From Adiantum capillus-veneris (Eukaryota > Streptophyta > Polypodiopsida > Polypodiales > Pteridaceae): DNA of 64,000 nt. The DNA lies in contig CM043956.1 of the NCBI GenBank assembly GCA_014529385.2, forward strand, positions 94,041,221-94,105,220. The letters run 5' to 3'. Of this stretch, positions 1-11,841 are shown piece by piece. The translations under genes and the position numbers were made by a program. Every line of letters starts with the position of its first letter. Positions within the stretch are counted from its first letter, which is position 1. Below the pieces are notes generated by a model. That model was not told the DNA's origin, searched no databases, and saw only the letters and a program-made list of their open reading frames with translations.

Positions 1-1043
1 CAAAGTATAAGGCTAGACTTGCAGCCAAAGGTTTCAAACAACAAAAGGGAGTTGATTTTGATGAAATATTCTCACCTGTGGTCAAGATGACCTCGTTTAG
101 AACCATACTTGGTCTTGTAGTGATTGAGGACATGGAACTTGTCCAAATGGATGTGAAGACAACATTTCTTCACAGGGATCTCGATGAGGATGTTTATATG
201 CAGCAGCCTGAAGGGTTTGTTCAGGAGAACGCATCTCAAGAGGAGCTAGTATGTAAGCTAAAAAAGGCACTTTATGGCTTAAAGCAGGGTTCAAAGCAGT
301 GGTATCATAAATTTGATGCATGTATGAGGTCTCAAGGATATAAAAGGAGTGAAGAGGAGCTAGATGATGGCTCGATGATCATTCTAGTTTGTATGTTGAT
401 GACATGCTCATAGCTGGGAAATCCATTGTGAAAATTGCCAACTTGAAGAAAACACTTAGCAATAATTTTGCAATGAAATATTTGGGGGATGTTACACATT
501 TTCTTGGCATGCAAATCAAAAGAGATTGTAAACGTCGTATTCTTGAGTTATCTCAGGAAACATACATTGAGAAAGTTTTGCAGCGTTTCAATATGCAGGG
601 GGGAAAGCATTGAGTACCCCAATGCAAGCATTCTTGAAACTCAGCAAGGAAGATGCACCCAAATCTGATGTTGAGCGAGCTGAAACGGCTAAGGTACCAT
701 ATTCTTCGGCAGTGGGCAGTCTCATGTATGCTATGGTGGCCACAAGACCAGACATTGCTTTTGCAGTGGGAGTGGTGAGCCGATATATGGCAAATCCTGG
801 CAGCAAAGCATTGGGAAGCAGTGAAGCACATTCTTAGGTACCTTAAAGGTACGCTCGACACGTGTTTATGCTTTGAGAACAGTGATGCATCCATCGTGGG
901 TTATGCGGATGCAGACTATGCGGGTCCTGTTGACAGTAGGAGATCAACATCTGGCTATGTTTTCATATTTGCTCGAGCAACAGTAGCTTGGAGGTCATGT
1001 CTTCAAGATTGTACGTCGTCTTCCACTACGGAAGACGAGTACT
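1..1043 (+). pseudogene. Copia element Co1: reverse transcriptase and first part of RNase H (interrupted)
   Basis: Degenerate Ty1/copia pol, entering from beyond the left edge. Visible in order: the RT N-terminal motif around FKQQKGVDFDEIFSPVV, QMDVKTTFLH with LDEDVYMQQPEGF (about 145-225), LYGLKQGSKQWYHKF, the catalytic YVDDMLIAGK (about 390-420), FLGMQIKRD, VGSLMYAMVATRPDIAFAVGVVSRYM (about 710-790) and the RNase H stretch DADYAGPVDSRRSTSGYVF, stopping at STTEDEY (about 1040). The reading frame shifts several times (near 360-390, 610 and 810), so it is dead. The rest of RNase H resumes at 11235, ten kilobases downstream, after a nested insertion. In life this protein would copy element RNA into cDNA in a virus-like particle. 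Confidence 0.95.
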
Positions 1044-3144
1044 TGGGATGGGGGAAATGGGAACAATACCCGGCACACAATATGCTTGCCTCTATAGCCC
1101 AGGGATCAACCGGCATCCCTACCCATACAATAACACACACACAACTGCCCAATCGGCAAGCGACTACTGCACACACCCGGTCTCAGACAACCCCGACTCC
1201 CATACCCAATCGTAAAGCATAACATGATAGCTTCTATCCAAAACCCCTTAAAACACCAAATACCTCCTATAAATGCACCTCAAAGTCGACAGACGCACAC
1301 TCTTGTCCAATATTTGGCATGCACAACACCCAAATTTATGCAATTCAAAAACCGATTCAAAAACCCAATCTTCTGTAAAAGCCTCTCTAGCATACACCCC
1401 CTTCTATGGGAAGCGGACACCTGCTTTGCATATACGACTATTTCCTAGGGAACTCACACATGCCCAATATACAGACTTTGGCATTCATGAAGGAGAAAAA
1501 CGGACAATATTTTTGAGCAAACACTACAGGGGTAATTTAAAGACTATAATTATGGAGATCGGATTGGCCGCAATTAGAGAGCATGTAGTGATCGATGCTC
1601 CTCCAAGAACTTTGCTCCTGCCGCCTTGCCAAGATTTCTCCATCTCGTGTGCTACGGCAGGCCTGGATTCCGCCCTCGTGGACCCCTACTTACAACAATA
1701 TCCCCCGTCCTGCCTTTTCTCACGGCTAATTTCCTTGCCATGGTGACCAAACTACCTGCACTTTTATAGTCTTTTTTCTCACCAGCTTCTCTTAACGGCC
1801 TGCAAAGCTCTCCAAGCCCACGTTCGTGCAGTTCTTTGTGGCCTCCTATACCGAGGGAGCTCCCTTTCTTCGATCAGTCCACACCCCTTTCAAGACATTC
1901 CCAATTTACTTTCCAACGCTGAGGGCTTCTTCACGTCAGGTAGCTTATCCTTCTACTTTTGCAGGTGTCGACCCACCCCTATGATACCAGTTATCAGTGC
2001 TTGGCTTTTTCTTTACGTGGAGGTCTCCGCCATCCTCATAGCTGGCAGCCCTTCGATCTCTTGCAGGGATCACACTTGCAATTGGTGAGCTTCCTCATGC
2101 AGCCCTCAGACCTCAAAGGCCCGCCTCCCTCCTTCACCTTGCTTGTAACCCATCTCACAACCCTGCAGGTCAAGCTATCTCCAACTCACGACCTTTGCCT
2201 CTGTAGTGATCCTCTGATGCCTTCACACCTATGCAGCTTTCAACCATAACCTCCTCAAGCTAGCGTTGCCAGATCGCACCCAATACAGGTCTATGTTGGG
2301 CTCATCTCGGCCCTTCAACTTCTGCCACCTTCCTTGGAATTGCCCCTTTCTGGGCTCCTCTCTGATTACCCCTGCTTCTCCGCCCCATGTTGACGAGCCT
2401 CCTCATGCCCTTCTGTGGCACTGCCCTGCAAACCCGCCACCCTCCAACCCCTTGGTTTTGATGGGCTGCATCCCTCGTTTTCTTCAGTCCTTGGCCTCCC
2501 TCCCCTTTTCGGCCTCCTATCCATGGTATCTCGCCCCATGCTACACTTCTCATGCTGCCTTGCCACCTCACAGATGGCGCCCCTCCTCTCGCATGCCGGG
2601 AAAATGGCCGCCCTTTTTATGCTCGGCCTCCTTTCCTTTCCTTGACTCCATATATGTGGCACACTTGCTCACCTTCCTTCCCACAGTAAGCGATGCCATG
2701 CAATAAAAGTATTCAATTTTTTTTTTCCCTTTAAACTCCCTCGGCTTGCTGAACATTCCCACCGAGAGCAATCGGCACTCGGCCATATTGATAACGGCCT
2801 TTCATACCATACCACAAGAGCGCATGCTCCTATACCAAGGCTTGATAGCCACAAAAGAGCATAAAAAGTAGCTCCGAGGTGCCAAGATACCCGCAAAGAG
2901 CCCCATTTGGCACACATCCTGGCAGTAGAGTGTCGCGCAAACATCCAGCCCCAAATCCCATATCACAAACCTGATAGCACCTCTATCCAGCATCCCTTGT
3001 CTCACTCCCAAGATTGTGATATCAACACTTTCTCATGTCACCTGAATCCATCAAATAACTGCCCAATGTATCTATCACTTGCCTGCAAACGGCCATGCCC
3101 GGACCTCTTGCACTTCCATAGGTCGACCATCTTCAAGTGTAACA
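1044..3144 (-). repeat. LTR A of the gag-only element (3' LTR)
   Basis: About 2.1 kb, matching LTR C at 9099-11234 almost throughout, with small indels (for example a block present at about 9700 and missing near 1650). On the minus strand a TATAAAAG box lies at 1768-1761, conserved in LTR C, and is a plausible element promoter. The long open stretches in this LTR (for example 1273-1746 on the plus strand) are antisense to the element and I do not take them as genes. The minus-strand purine run GAGGGGTTGAGCAATGA just inside the internal region next to its TG end (3145-3165) is a candidate polypurine tract. Confidence 0.85.
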
Positions 3145-4926
3145 TCATTGCTCAACCCCTCGTTGAGCATTCATGTCAACCGTACCATTATTTAGATAAT
3201 ATATCATTGCATAAGAAGAAACTGATAGATACTATGTACAAGAGCTAGATAAATAGCAGTAGATAGATAGAGAGAGATTCACTGTTTGCCGCACGCCCGG
3301 ATCAAATGGAAAGCCATAGGCTCTCTCAATTGTGATGCAAACTCCACCAGGATCAAATACATGGCATTGAGCACATCCATGTGTCTGTAGTATTTGCATA
3401 TTCAACCATTTTTTTGCACCTGTAAACCCAAAAACAAGCCTCTCGTGCAGCTTGTCATTGCATCGATCTTCAACTACCTGTATCCATATGCCGGCCTCAT
3501 ACACAAAATAAGCTTGTAAATCAATCTGTGAAGCATCTCCACTATACACCATGATTTTCTCACCTGATAGAGAGCTCTCCATAGCATACCTCTCATCACG
3601 AGAGCTTTGCAAACTGTGCAAAACTACCTGTAAAGCAACTCTCTAAAGCATGTCCATCAATAGCACAACACCCACCTTTGGCAACCTGTCTTCCACTACC
3701 ACTGCTGCTTGGAGAACCAAGCCTACCTACTCCTCAAGCATACCCTTTGCTTTAAGTCCTTCAAATGGCGCACACTCTATACCTAACTCACCATTCCAAT
3801 CTTCGTCCACCATAGCTTGTGATACTTCATCTTCAACCACTTTGGGTGAGAGCAAATCGGATTGCTCAATCACTAGCTCTTGAATGTCAACCTGTTCTTC
3901 TAGGACTGCTTTAGTTACAACCATATCATTGGCTAAGCAAGAAAGAAAGCCATGATCTATCACCTCGTTCTCTGGTATGATGACATCATCCACATCTTCT
4001 AGAATGCACTGCTGCTCTTCAATACAATGGATAGGGCAAGGTTGCCCAACCCCCTGGCTAGCTTCTTCATGTATAGCTTCGACAATCGCTTTGTCAACAT
4101 CTTCAAACTTTTCCTGCGAGCTCTGATCCATAGCTTCATTTGATTCTTCATGCATACACTCTTCGGCTAGGACCGCATCCTTGCTAGCCGGGCTAACAAA
4201 CTCTTGTACAACATCACACCAGCTTGGAGGCACAAATTCAAACGAAGAACTGAAACAGCTTACCAACAATGAAGCAACTATCTCTTTGACGCTTGAACTC
4301 CCCTTTGGCTTCATGGCATGAAGCAACTCCGTTGTCGAACTATATCCATAGTCTGTCGGCTTCAACAAACCCATCACCAACTTCTTCTTTGCTTTCCTGC
4401 TCTTTGCCTTGGCTAAGGAGACATCATCTGCATAACTTTCCATATCGGCAAGCTCGACCTTCTCTCTAATCTTTGGATGTAGTCACTCCAAAAACCTCTC
4501 TAACTTGAAGTAGTCATTGCCTCGAGATTGTGTAGCAGCTTCTAATTGCTGCCAAATATCTTCAAATTGCTTTAAAAAGGTTGTAAACTCACCGCTTACA
4601 TCTTGCTTCAAAACCTTTAGTTTTGCATCCAATTCTGCAGGCAAAATTCTCTGCTTGGAAGTCTTGGATAAACCGAGCTCGAACCACCTTCCATGACTGC
4701 CGATCAGGAACTCCTAACCCCTCGAACCAAGCTTTGGCTTTCCCTCGCATCACCAGCGGCATAGCCCTTGACTTGGCTTCGTCGGTCACCATCCGCATCG
4801 ACAACATCCAGAGCTCCACATCTGACATCCAATCTTCAGCATCTTGCTCACCTGAGAACACCAACTCAAAATCTGGCACCATATTACTGCACCACGCCAT
4901 CACTTGAGCAATCGGTATATCCTCAG
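3145..4926 (-). pseudogene. gag-like gene of the left gag-only copy
   Basis: Coding runs from about 4926 down to 3232. The N-terminal part contains MVPDFELVFSGEQDAEDW, SDVELWMLSM, AMPLVMRGKAKAWFEGLGV and an FIQDFQ segment, the typical layout of a plant retrotransposon gag capsid domain. After a break near 4640-4440 comes a Lys-rich stretch (LAKAKSRKAKKKLVMGLLKP, about 4420-4370), then a long acidic tail rich in Glu, Asp and Val (EECMHEESNEAMDQSSQEKF, about 4170-4110). No zinc knuckle, protease or RT follows before the LTR. The same protein, better preserved in some parts and worse in others, is at 7334-9098. Frameshifts make this copy inactive. Confidence 0.75.
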
Positions 4927-5192
4927 TGGGGGAAAAAGGAACAACACCCTGCACACAATACACTGCCTCCCTATAGCCCAAGGTAATAGTCCACACCCCT
5001 ACCCACACAGATTCACACACACACACTCACTTTTTTGCAAACTTCCAATGCACAAGCTCGCCTACTAGCATTCCTGACCATACACAATCACTCCTGAACA
5101 CCCACACATAATTGACCTAGCAACACACCACCACACTCTTGCATCAGGTCTCTCTCACACAGACTGTTTGCACTATCTCTTCCCTTCTCTCT

Positions 5193-5195
<3 letters not shown>

Positions 5196-5261
<66 letters not shown>
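5196..5261. repeat. (CA)33 microsatellite in LTR B
   Basis: An uninterrupted run of about 33 CA units. It opens spurious Thr-His and Cys-Val reading frames on both strands that are not genes. Confidence 0.97.
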
Positions 5262-5263
<2 letters not shown>

Positions 5264-7049
5264 GACCCTGAGCCAACGCTACCATGGGTTAACCAGCACA
5301 AGACGAGATGAAAGAATAGATCAAAGACGCTAATACAAGCTAACTTCTTTGAAAAAAACGATGGGTACAATGGTGATGATGATAACACAAAGGAGTGGCG
5401 GCATTAGGCTTATCCTTCTTTGCGCTCGTGGCCTCTTTCTCTATGCCCCTCAAGGATGGCGGCTTCATTCTCTGTAGCAACATTTGGTGGCCACTTCAAT
5501 TGCAGCCCTCGGCTCCCTTTACTTGCTCCAAACTCTGCTCGGCTGCCCAATGGCGCCCCAACTCCTCTGATGTAGAATTACTTTGTACTTGTTCAAAGAT
5601 GATACTACTATTGGTAAGTCTCGGGTGACCTGATCGCCTACACCCAATTGCCCTCTCTCATTCCTACCCCATGTGAAACATCGTCCACTAGCATCCACTG
5701 CAACACAATGGCATGAAGCAGAACCAAAAGCAACATATACAATGGAAGAGGTCGAGGACGAGATGGCGAAGGAAAGGCCGCACCAATGCTGTCATTCGGG
5801 GTCTTGCGACCAATGTGATCCCACGCCGTGCTGCCACAGAGCAAAAGCTCACCTTCCTTCACCTCCTCCTCTTCCGGCTTTTCCTCGTCCTTGGTCGTCT
5901 GCAGGTCCCGACCCTGTGTTTGCTTCTTTCATGCCCTCCTTTCTGCAAGGTAGTGCCCCCCTACTTCAACAATGCCCTCCAAGGTTCAACAGTGCCGTCC
6001 TCCTCTCATGATAGCCCTGCAATACCGCCCCCTCCAACCAGCACTCCCTATCCTGAGATGGCCGCCCCCCTTTCTTGACATGACGGCTCCCTTCTGTAGT
6101 AGCCCTTCTTTGAACCCGACCAAAGCCTCTTCAAGCTTCTGCAGGAGCCGCACTTGCAATCCGCGAGCCCCCTCAACAGCCCTGTAGCGCTGGCTTTTTT
6201 GTACTCTACTCTGCTCACCGCCTCCAACAAAGGTCGTGACCCACCCTCGTGGTACTCCTACCCCTTGGCTCCTCAAAAAAACTGTGGTGCTGCCCTGCAA
6301 CAGCGCATAACCCTCCCAATCCTTCGTTTGATGAGCTGCAGCCCTCGCGGCTGCCCTTGTAAGCTGCGCCACCCCGTGGCCCTCTTCTTCTGGATGTTCT
6401 CTCACTCCAGGCGGCCTGCCTCTCCTTCAAGGCTTGCCCACAGGTGTCCCCCTGCACCTAGAAACTCGCCCTGCTTTTTGAAATGTCGCCCTACCTCCCC
6501 CAGCTGTATAGCCCCGAGGAGTCGCTCCCCGCTTACATTCCCACCACCTTTCCCTTCTGTGGAGGCTCTCCCAGTCCCCCTTGCATGCAACTGGCCCGTG
6601 CGGCCCTCCTTTCTTGCCCACACCAAGCCTCCTCATGCAGTAACGCTCCCAATAGAGCACCCACATGTAACAGATGGCGCAGCTCCCTTGCATACCCACC
6701 ACCTTTCTATATTTCTTTTTTTTGCAAAAGCTTTGACTTGGGCCGCTTTCCCACGTCTATGAAACTGCCGAAGGTCAGAAAAAACATTATTTTTTCCCCT
6801 TTAACCTCATTGCCTGTACACCCATAGCACGGCCTCCATCTCCACCACCTTTAAAGGAGTCATGCTTAACTTCCCATCGTGCTGCCATGAAAGAACCATC
6901 GCCCTTTCAAGTCAAGTTGATGATCATACCTATGGTCGACCACTTGCTTTGAACTCTGTATGCCATAAAACCCCACCATTTTCCGAGACGATGGCCTCAC
7001 AATCTTTGCTAACTTGAAGTTGCAATTGTTATCCACCGGTGAGTCGACG

Positions 7050-7211
7050 CATCTTTGAGAGTTCTAGGTATCCCGATCAATTGAGCTTGAAAACCTTCTT
7101 TGGTCTGTTAAAATCCACATTTGACATACACATCTTTGAGAGTTCTAGGTATCCCGATCAATTGAGCTTGAAAACCTTCTTTGGTATGTTAAAATCCACA
7201 TTTGACATATA
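7050..7211. repeat. 81-bp tandem duplication (2 copies)
   Basis: The unit beginning CATCTTTGAGAGTTCTAGG at 7050 recurs at 7131 with only one or two differences, so it is a recent local duplication near the 3' boundary of LTR B. Confidence 0.95.
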
Positions 7212-7333
7212 CATCCTACGGTACCTGTCACACTTGGCACCCAACATAGGCTCAAGCACATTATCGCGACACTGCCTGCTGCCATACACCTGCAATGAGC
7301 CCTTCCACGGGTTGACATATTCGAGTTGTACCA

Positions 7334-9098
7334 TCATTGCCCACCCCCTCGTTGAGCATTTATGCTCGACCATAGAATTATTTAGGTAAAATAGCATTGC
7401 ATAATAAGAAGTTGATAGATAGTATTTACATGAAGCAGTAGATAGATAGAGAGAGATTCACTGCCTATCGGAACACCCGCTTGGGTCAAATGGAAAGCCA
7501 TAGGCTCTCCCAAGCATAGTGTAAACTCCAGCTGGATAAAAAATATGGCATTGAACACAGCCACCTGTCTCTCGTACATGCATAATCAACCATTTTATTG
7601 GACCTGTAAACCCAAAAAAAGCCTCTCGTGCAGCTTGGCATAGCATCGATCTTCAATTCCTTGTATCCATACGTTGGCTTCATACACAAAACAAGCTTGT
7701 AAACCAAGCTCTGAAGCATCTTTACCATACACCATGATTTTCTCACCTGCTAGAGAGCTCTCCATAACATACCTCTCGTCACGAGAGCTTTGCCAAATGT
7801 GTAACTACGTGTGAAGCGACTTTCAAAAGCATATCCATCAATAGCATAACACCAACCTTTGGCAACCTGTCTTCCACTACCACTGCTTCTTGGAGAACAA
7901 ATCCTACCTGCTTCTCAAGTGTATCCCCTGTTGTAGGTCCTTCAAATGGCACACACTCTATACCTGACTCACCATGCCAATCTTCGTCCATTGTAGCCTG
8001 TGATGCTTCATCTTCAACCACTTCATGCGAGAGCAAATCGGATTGCTCAACCACCTTTGCCTACTCTTCAAGGACTTCTTCTATGACCACATCATCTGCC
8101 AAATGAGAAAGAAATCCATGACCTATTACCTTGTTCTCTGGCATGTCGACATCATCCACACCTTCTAGAATGCACTACCGCTCTTCAATACAATTGGTAG
8201 GGAAAGGTTGCCCAACCCCCTGGCTAGCTTCTTCTTGCACAGCTTCGACAATCGCTTTGCCAACATCTTGAAACTTTTCCTACGAGCTCTGATCCATAGC
8301 TTCATTTGATTCTTCATGCATACACTCTTCGGCTAGGACCGCATCCTTGCTAGTCGGGTTAACAAACTCTTGTACAGCATCACACCAGCTTGGAGGCAAA
8401 AATTGAAATGAAGAACTGAAACGGCTTACCAATGATGAAGCAACTATCTCTTTGATGCTTGAACTCCCCTTTGGCTTCATGGCATGACGCTACTCCATTG
8501 TCGAATCATATCCATAGTCTGCCGGCTTCAACAAACCCATCACCAGCTTCTTCTTTGCTTTCTTGCTCTTTGCCTTGGCTAAGGAGACATCATCTGCATG
8601 ACTTTCCATATCGGCAAGCTCGACCTTCTCTCTTATCTTTGGATGTAGACACTCCAAAAACCTCTTTAACTTGAAGTAGTCGTTGCCTCGAGATTGTGTA
8701 GCAGCTTCTAATTGCTGCCAAATATCTTCAAATTGCTTTAAAAAGGTTGTAAACTCACCGCTTACATCTTGCTTCAAAACCTTCAGTTTTGCATCCAATT
8801 CTGCAGGCGAAATTCTCTGCTTGAAGTCTTGGATAACGAACCAACTTCCATGACTGTCGATCAAGAACTTCTAACCCCTCGAACCAAGCTTTGGATTTCC
8901 CTCGCATCACCAGCGGCATAGCCCTTGACTTGGCTTCATCGGTCACCATCCGCATCGACAACATCCAGAGCTCCACATCTGACATCCAATCTTCAGCATC
9001 TTGCTGACGTGAGAACACCAACTCAAAATCTGGCACCATATTACTGTACCACGCCATCACTTGAGAAATCAGTATATCCTCAGTGGGGGCACCACTGA
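7334..9098 (-). pseudogene. gag-like gene of the right gag-only copy
   Basis: Homologue of 3145-4926. Coding begins at the LTR edge (about 9090) and reads APTEDILISQVMAW, MVPDFELVFSRQQDAEDW, DVELWMLSMRMVTDEAKSR, then after a small frame break ISPAELDAKLKVLKQDV, FLKQFEDIWQQLEAATQSR, FLECLHPKIREKVELADME and LAKAKSKKAKKKLVMGLLKP. It continues through an acidic tail (HEVVEDEASQATMDEDWHGE) to about 7400. The protein would be about 550 residues: a capsid-like N-terminal half and an acidic C-terminal half, with no catalytic domain. Several stops (for example near 8490 and 8280) inactivate it. The plus-strand GATATATCC-type sequence just left of the LTR suggests the primer site and the gag start overlap. 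Confidence 0.75.
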
Positions 9099-11234
9099 TG
9101 GGATGGGGGAAATGGGAACAATACCCGACACACAATATGCTTGCCTCTCTATAGCCCAAGGATCAACCCGCACCCCTACCCATACAAAAACACACAGGAC
9201 TGCCCAATCGGCAAATGACTATTGCACACACCCGGTCTCAGACAACCCCGACTCCCATACCCAATCGCAACGCATAACATGATAGCTTCTATCCATAACC
9301 CCTTAAGACACGAAATACTCCTATAAATGCACCTCAAAGTCGACCGAAGCACACTCTTGTCCAATATTTGGCATGCACAACACCCAAATTTATGCAATTC
9401 AAAACCCGATTGAAAACCCCAATCTTCTGTAATCCTCTCTAGCATTCACCCCCTTCTATGGGAAGTGGACATCTGCTTTGCATATACGACTATTTCCTAG
9501 GGAACTCATACATGCCCAATATACAGACTTTGGCATTCATGAAGGAGAAAAACAACGGACAATATTTTTGAGCAAACACTGCAGGGGTTTAAAGACTATA
9601 ATTATGGAGATCGGATTGGCCGCAATTAGAGAGCGTGTAGTGATCGATGCTCCTCCAAGAACTTTGCTCCTGCCGCCTTGCCAAGATTTCTCCTTCTCGT
9701 GCTTGGATTTAGAGGCCTTCTCATGTGCTACGACAGGCCTAGATTCCGCCCTTGTGGACCCCTACTTGCAGCAATATCCCCCGTCCTGCCTTTTCTCACG
9801 GCTCCCCTTCCTGCTAATTTCCTTGCCATGGCGATCAAACTACCTGCACTTTTATAGTCCTTTTGCTCACCAGCTTCTCTTAATGGCCTGCAAACCTCTC
9901 CAAGCCCACGGTCGTGCAATTCTCCGTGGCCTCCTATACCGAGGGAGCTCCCTTTCTTCAGTCCACACCCCTTTCAAGACATTCCCAATTTACTTTGCAG
10001 CACTGAGGGATTCTTCTCGTCAGGTATCTTATCCTTCTAATTTTGCAGGTGTCGATCCACCCCTGTGATACCAGTTAGCAGTGCTTGGCTTTTTCTTTAC
10101 GTGGAGGTCTCCGCCATCCTCATAGCTGGCAGCCCTTCGATCTCTTGCAGGGATCACCCTTGCAATTGGTGAGCTTCCTCATGTAGCTCTCATACCTCAA
10201 AGGCCCGCCTCCCTCCTTCACCTTGCTTGTAACCCATCTCACAACCCTGCAGGTCAAGCTATCTCCAACTCACGACCGTTGTCTTTGTAGTGATCCTCTG
10301 ATGCCTTCACGCTTATGCAGCTTCCAACCATAACCTCCTCAAGCCTGCGTTGCCAGATCGCACCCAATACAGGTCTAGGTTGGGGCTCATCTGGGCCCTT
10401 CAACTTCTGTCACCTTCCTTGGAATTGCCCCTCTCTAGGCTCCTCTCTGATCACCCCTGCTTCTCCGCCCCATGTTGGCGAGCCTCCTCATGCCCGCCTG
10501 TGGCACTGCCCTTCCGCAGACCCGCCACCCTCCAACCCCTTGGTTTTGATGGGCTGCATCCCTCGTTTTCTTCAGTCCTCGGCCTCCCTCCCGTTTTTGG
10601 CCTACTGTCCATGTTATCTCGCCCCATGCTACACTTCTCATGCCGCCTTGCCACCTCACAGATGGTGCCCCTGCTCTCGCATGCCGGGCAAATGGCCGCC
10701 CTTTCCATGCTCAGCCTCCTTTCCTTTCCTTGACTCCATATATTTGGCACACTTGCTCACCTTCCTTCCCACAGTAAGCGACGCCATGCAATAAAAGTAT
10801 TCAAAACTTTTTTTCTCTTTAAACTCCCTCGGCTTGGTGAACATTCCCACCGAAAGCAATCGACCCTCGGCCATATTGATAGCGGCCTTTCATACCATAC
10901 CACAAGAGCGCATGCTCCTATACCAAGGCTTGATAGCCACAAAAGAGCATAAAAAGTAGCTCCGAGGTGCTAAGATACCTGCAAAGAGCCGCATTTGGCA
11001 TACACATCCTCGCACTAGAGTGTCACGCAGATATCCTGTCCCAAATCCCATATCACAAACCTGATAACACCTCTATCTAGCATCCCTTGTTTCATTCCCA
11101 AGCTTGTGATATCAACACTTGCTCCTGTCACCTGGCTCCATCAAATAACTACCCAATGTATCTATCACTTGCCTGCAAACGGCCATGCTCGGACCTCTTG
11201 CACTTCCATAGGTCGACCATCTTTAGCTGTACCA
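9099..11234 (-). repeat. LTR C of the gag-only element (5' LTR)
   Basis: Near copy of LTR A, 2,136 bp. The TATAAAAG box is at 9856-9849 on the minus strand. The 196-codon open stretch at 9478-10068 is antisense to the element and is only partly kept in LTR A, so I do not call it a gene. Confidence 0.85.
9849..9856 (-). promoter_or_regulatory. Candidate TATA box of the gag-only element LTR
   Basis: TATAAAAG on the minus strand, in the same position in LTR A (1761-1768). In the sense direction about 1.4 kb of LTR precedes it, consistent with a long U3. Confidence 0.5.
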
Positions 11235-11506
11235 ACGTTGCATTGTCGGATGCAAGTAAAGAGGCTGTATGGTTATCTCACTTGGTCAAAAATCTTGTCA
11301 TTGATGAGACTCCAGTGATATATTGTGATAGTCAGAGTGCTCTTGCATTGGCAAGGAATCCCCTGTTTCACTCCAAATCGAAACACATTGAAGTCAAGTA
11401 TCATCTCGTGAGAGATTTCTTGGCCAAAAAGCTCATTGATTTGGTCAAGGTACTCACTGACGACAACCCAGCAGATGCTTTGACAAAAGGCTTAGCTTTG
11501 GAGTAG
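11235..11506 (+). pseudogene. Copia element Co1: remainder of RNase H
   Basis: Resumes the RNase H domain broken at 1043: VALSDASKEAVWLSHLVKNL, VIYCDSQSALALARNPLFHS, KSKHIEVKYHLVRDFLAKK and NPADALTKGL, ending at a TAG at 11504-11506. The first residues join in frame with STTEDEY at about 1040, which shows that the two pieces were one gene before the 10.2 kb insertion. It encodes the C-terminal end of the copia polyprotein and lies 104 bp before the 3' LTR. Confidence 0.95.
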
Positions 11507-11593
11507 TTTACACATTGCAGTGTTGATGGGTATAGGTTGAAGCCACTAGAATGCTTCACGGTTGTACATACCAGGTCACTTGGGCTGCGTTGG

Positions 11594-11609
11594 CCTTCAA
11601 GTGGGAGTT
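11594..11609 (+). other. Polypurine tract of Co1
   Basis: CTTCAAGTGGGAGTT directly abuts the LTR start TGTTGGGATT. The same AAGTGGGAG core precedes the 3' LTR of Co2. Confidence 0.75.
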
Positions 11610-11839
11610 TGTTGGGATTTAGGCCAACTGGCCGGACATCCGACTTACTACTAACCCATCTACTAACTTAACCATTATACACTTATTCGTTAATACAATA
11701 GAATAAGGAGCTGCAACAACAGGATAATGTTGTTGTGCGCTCCACCCAAAGCCGGTCTCTCTCTCTCTCTCTGCTCTTGCACTTGCACTCACACACGCTT
11801 CTCGCGGCACCTTCAATCTTCACGGCTTCTTCACTCGCA
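11610..11839 (+). repeat. 3' LTR of Co1
   Basis: Begins TGTTGGGATTTAGGCC after the polypurine tract and plausibly ends ...TTCACTCGCA at 11839. The matching 5' LTR lies outside the window, so the right boundary is inferred from the copia TG...CA rule and from similarity in layout to the 192-bp Co2 LTR, including a TCTC-rich stretch. Confidence 0.7.
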
Positions 11840-11841
11840 GA

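Larger units (their letters stand above)
4927..7333 (-). repeat. LTR B, the central and divergent LTR of the array
   Basis: It starts TGGGGGAAAAAGGAACAAC and ends TGTACCA like the other LTRs, and it sits exactly between the two internal regions, so its position defines it as an LTR. The body is very different from LTRs A and C: it is about 300 bp longer, holds a (CA)n tract and an 81-bp tandem duplication, and I can match only its ends by eye. It may be the LTR of a related subfamily brought in by recombination, or a much older copy. Confidence 0.6.
1044..11234 (-). mobile_element. Tandem array of two gag-only LTR elements (LTR-int-LTR-int-LTR), nested in Co1
   Basis: Three LTR-like blocks (1044-3144, 4927-7333, 9099-11234) alternate with two homologous internal regions (3145-4926, 7334-9098). 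Read on the minus strand the LTR starts TGGTACA and ends CCCATCCCA, so it has TG...CA ends. The internal regions encode only a gag-like protein, with no protease, RT or integrase, so the element is non-autonomous, of the TR-GAG type. The array interrupts the RNase H frame of Co1: left junction after GAGTAC, right junction before GTTGCATTG. A clean target-site duplication is not visible; ACGTT on the right against ACTT on the left is the nearest candidate. Sharing of the central LTR suggests unequal recombination between two copies. Confidence 0.85.

Noticed and set aside
5088-5388. Cys-Val and Thr-His repeat proteins
   Set aside because: Translation of the (CA)n microsatellite.
5400-6830. Several overlapping Pro/Ser/Cys-rich open frames on both strands
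   Set aside because: They lie in divergent LTR B, overlap in many frames and have no recognisable domain.
9071-9110. CACTGATG at the LTR C junction as a hammerhead core
   Set aside because: Lacks the remaining hammerhead parts; it is the LTR/primer-site junction.
9478-10068. 196-codon plus-strand open frame in LTR C
   Set aside because: Antisense to the element, only partly kept in LTR A, Pro/Leu/Ser-rich composition typical of chance frames in CT-rich DNA.
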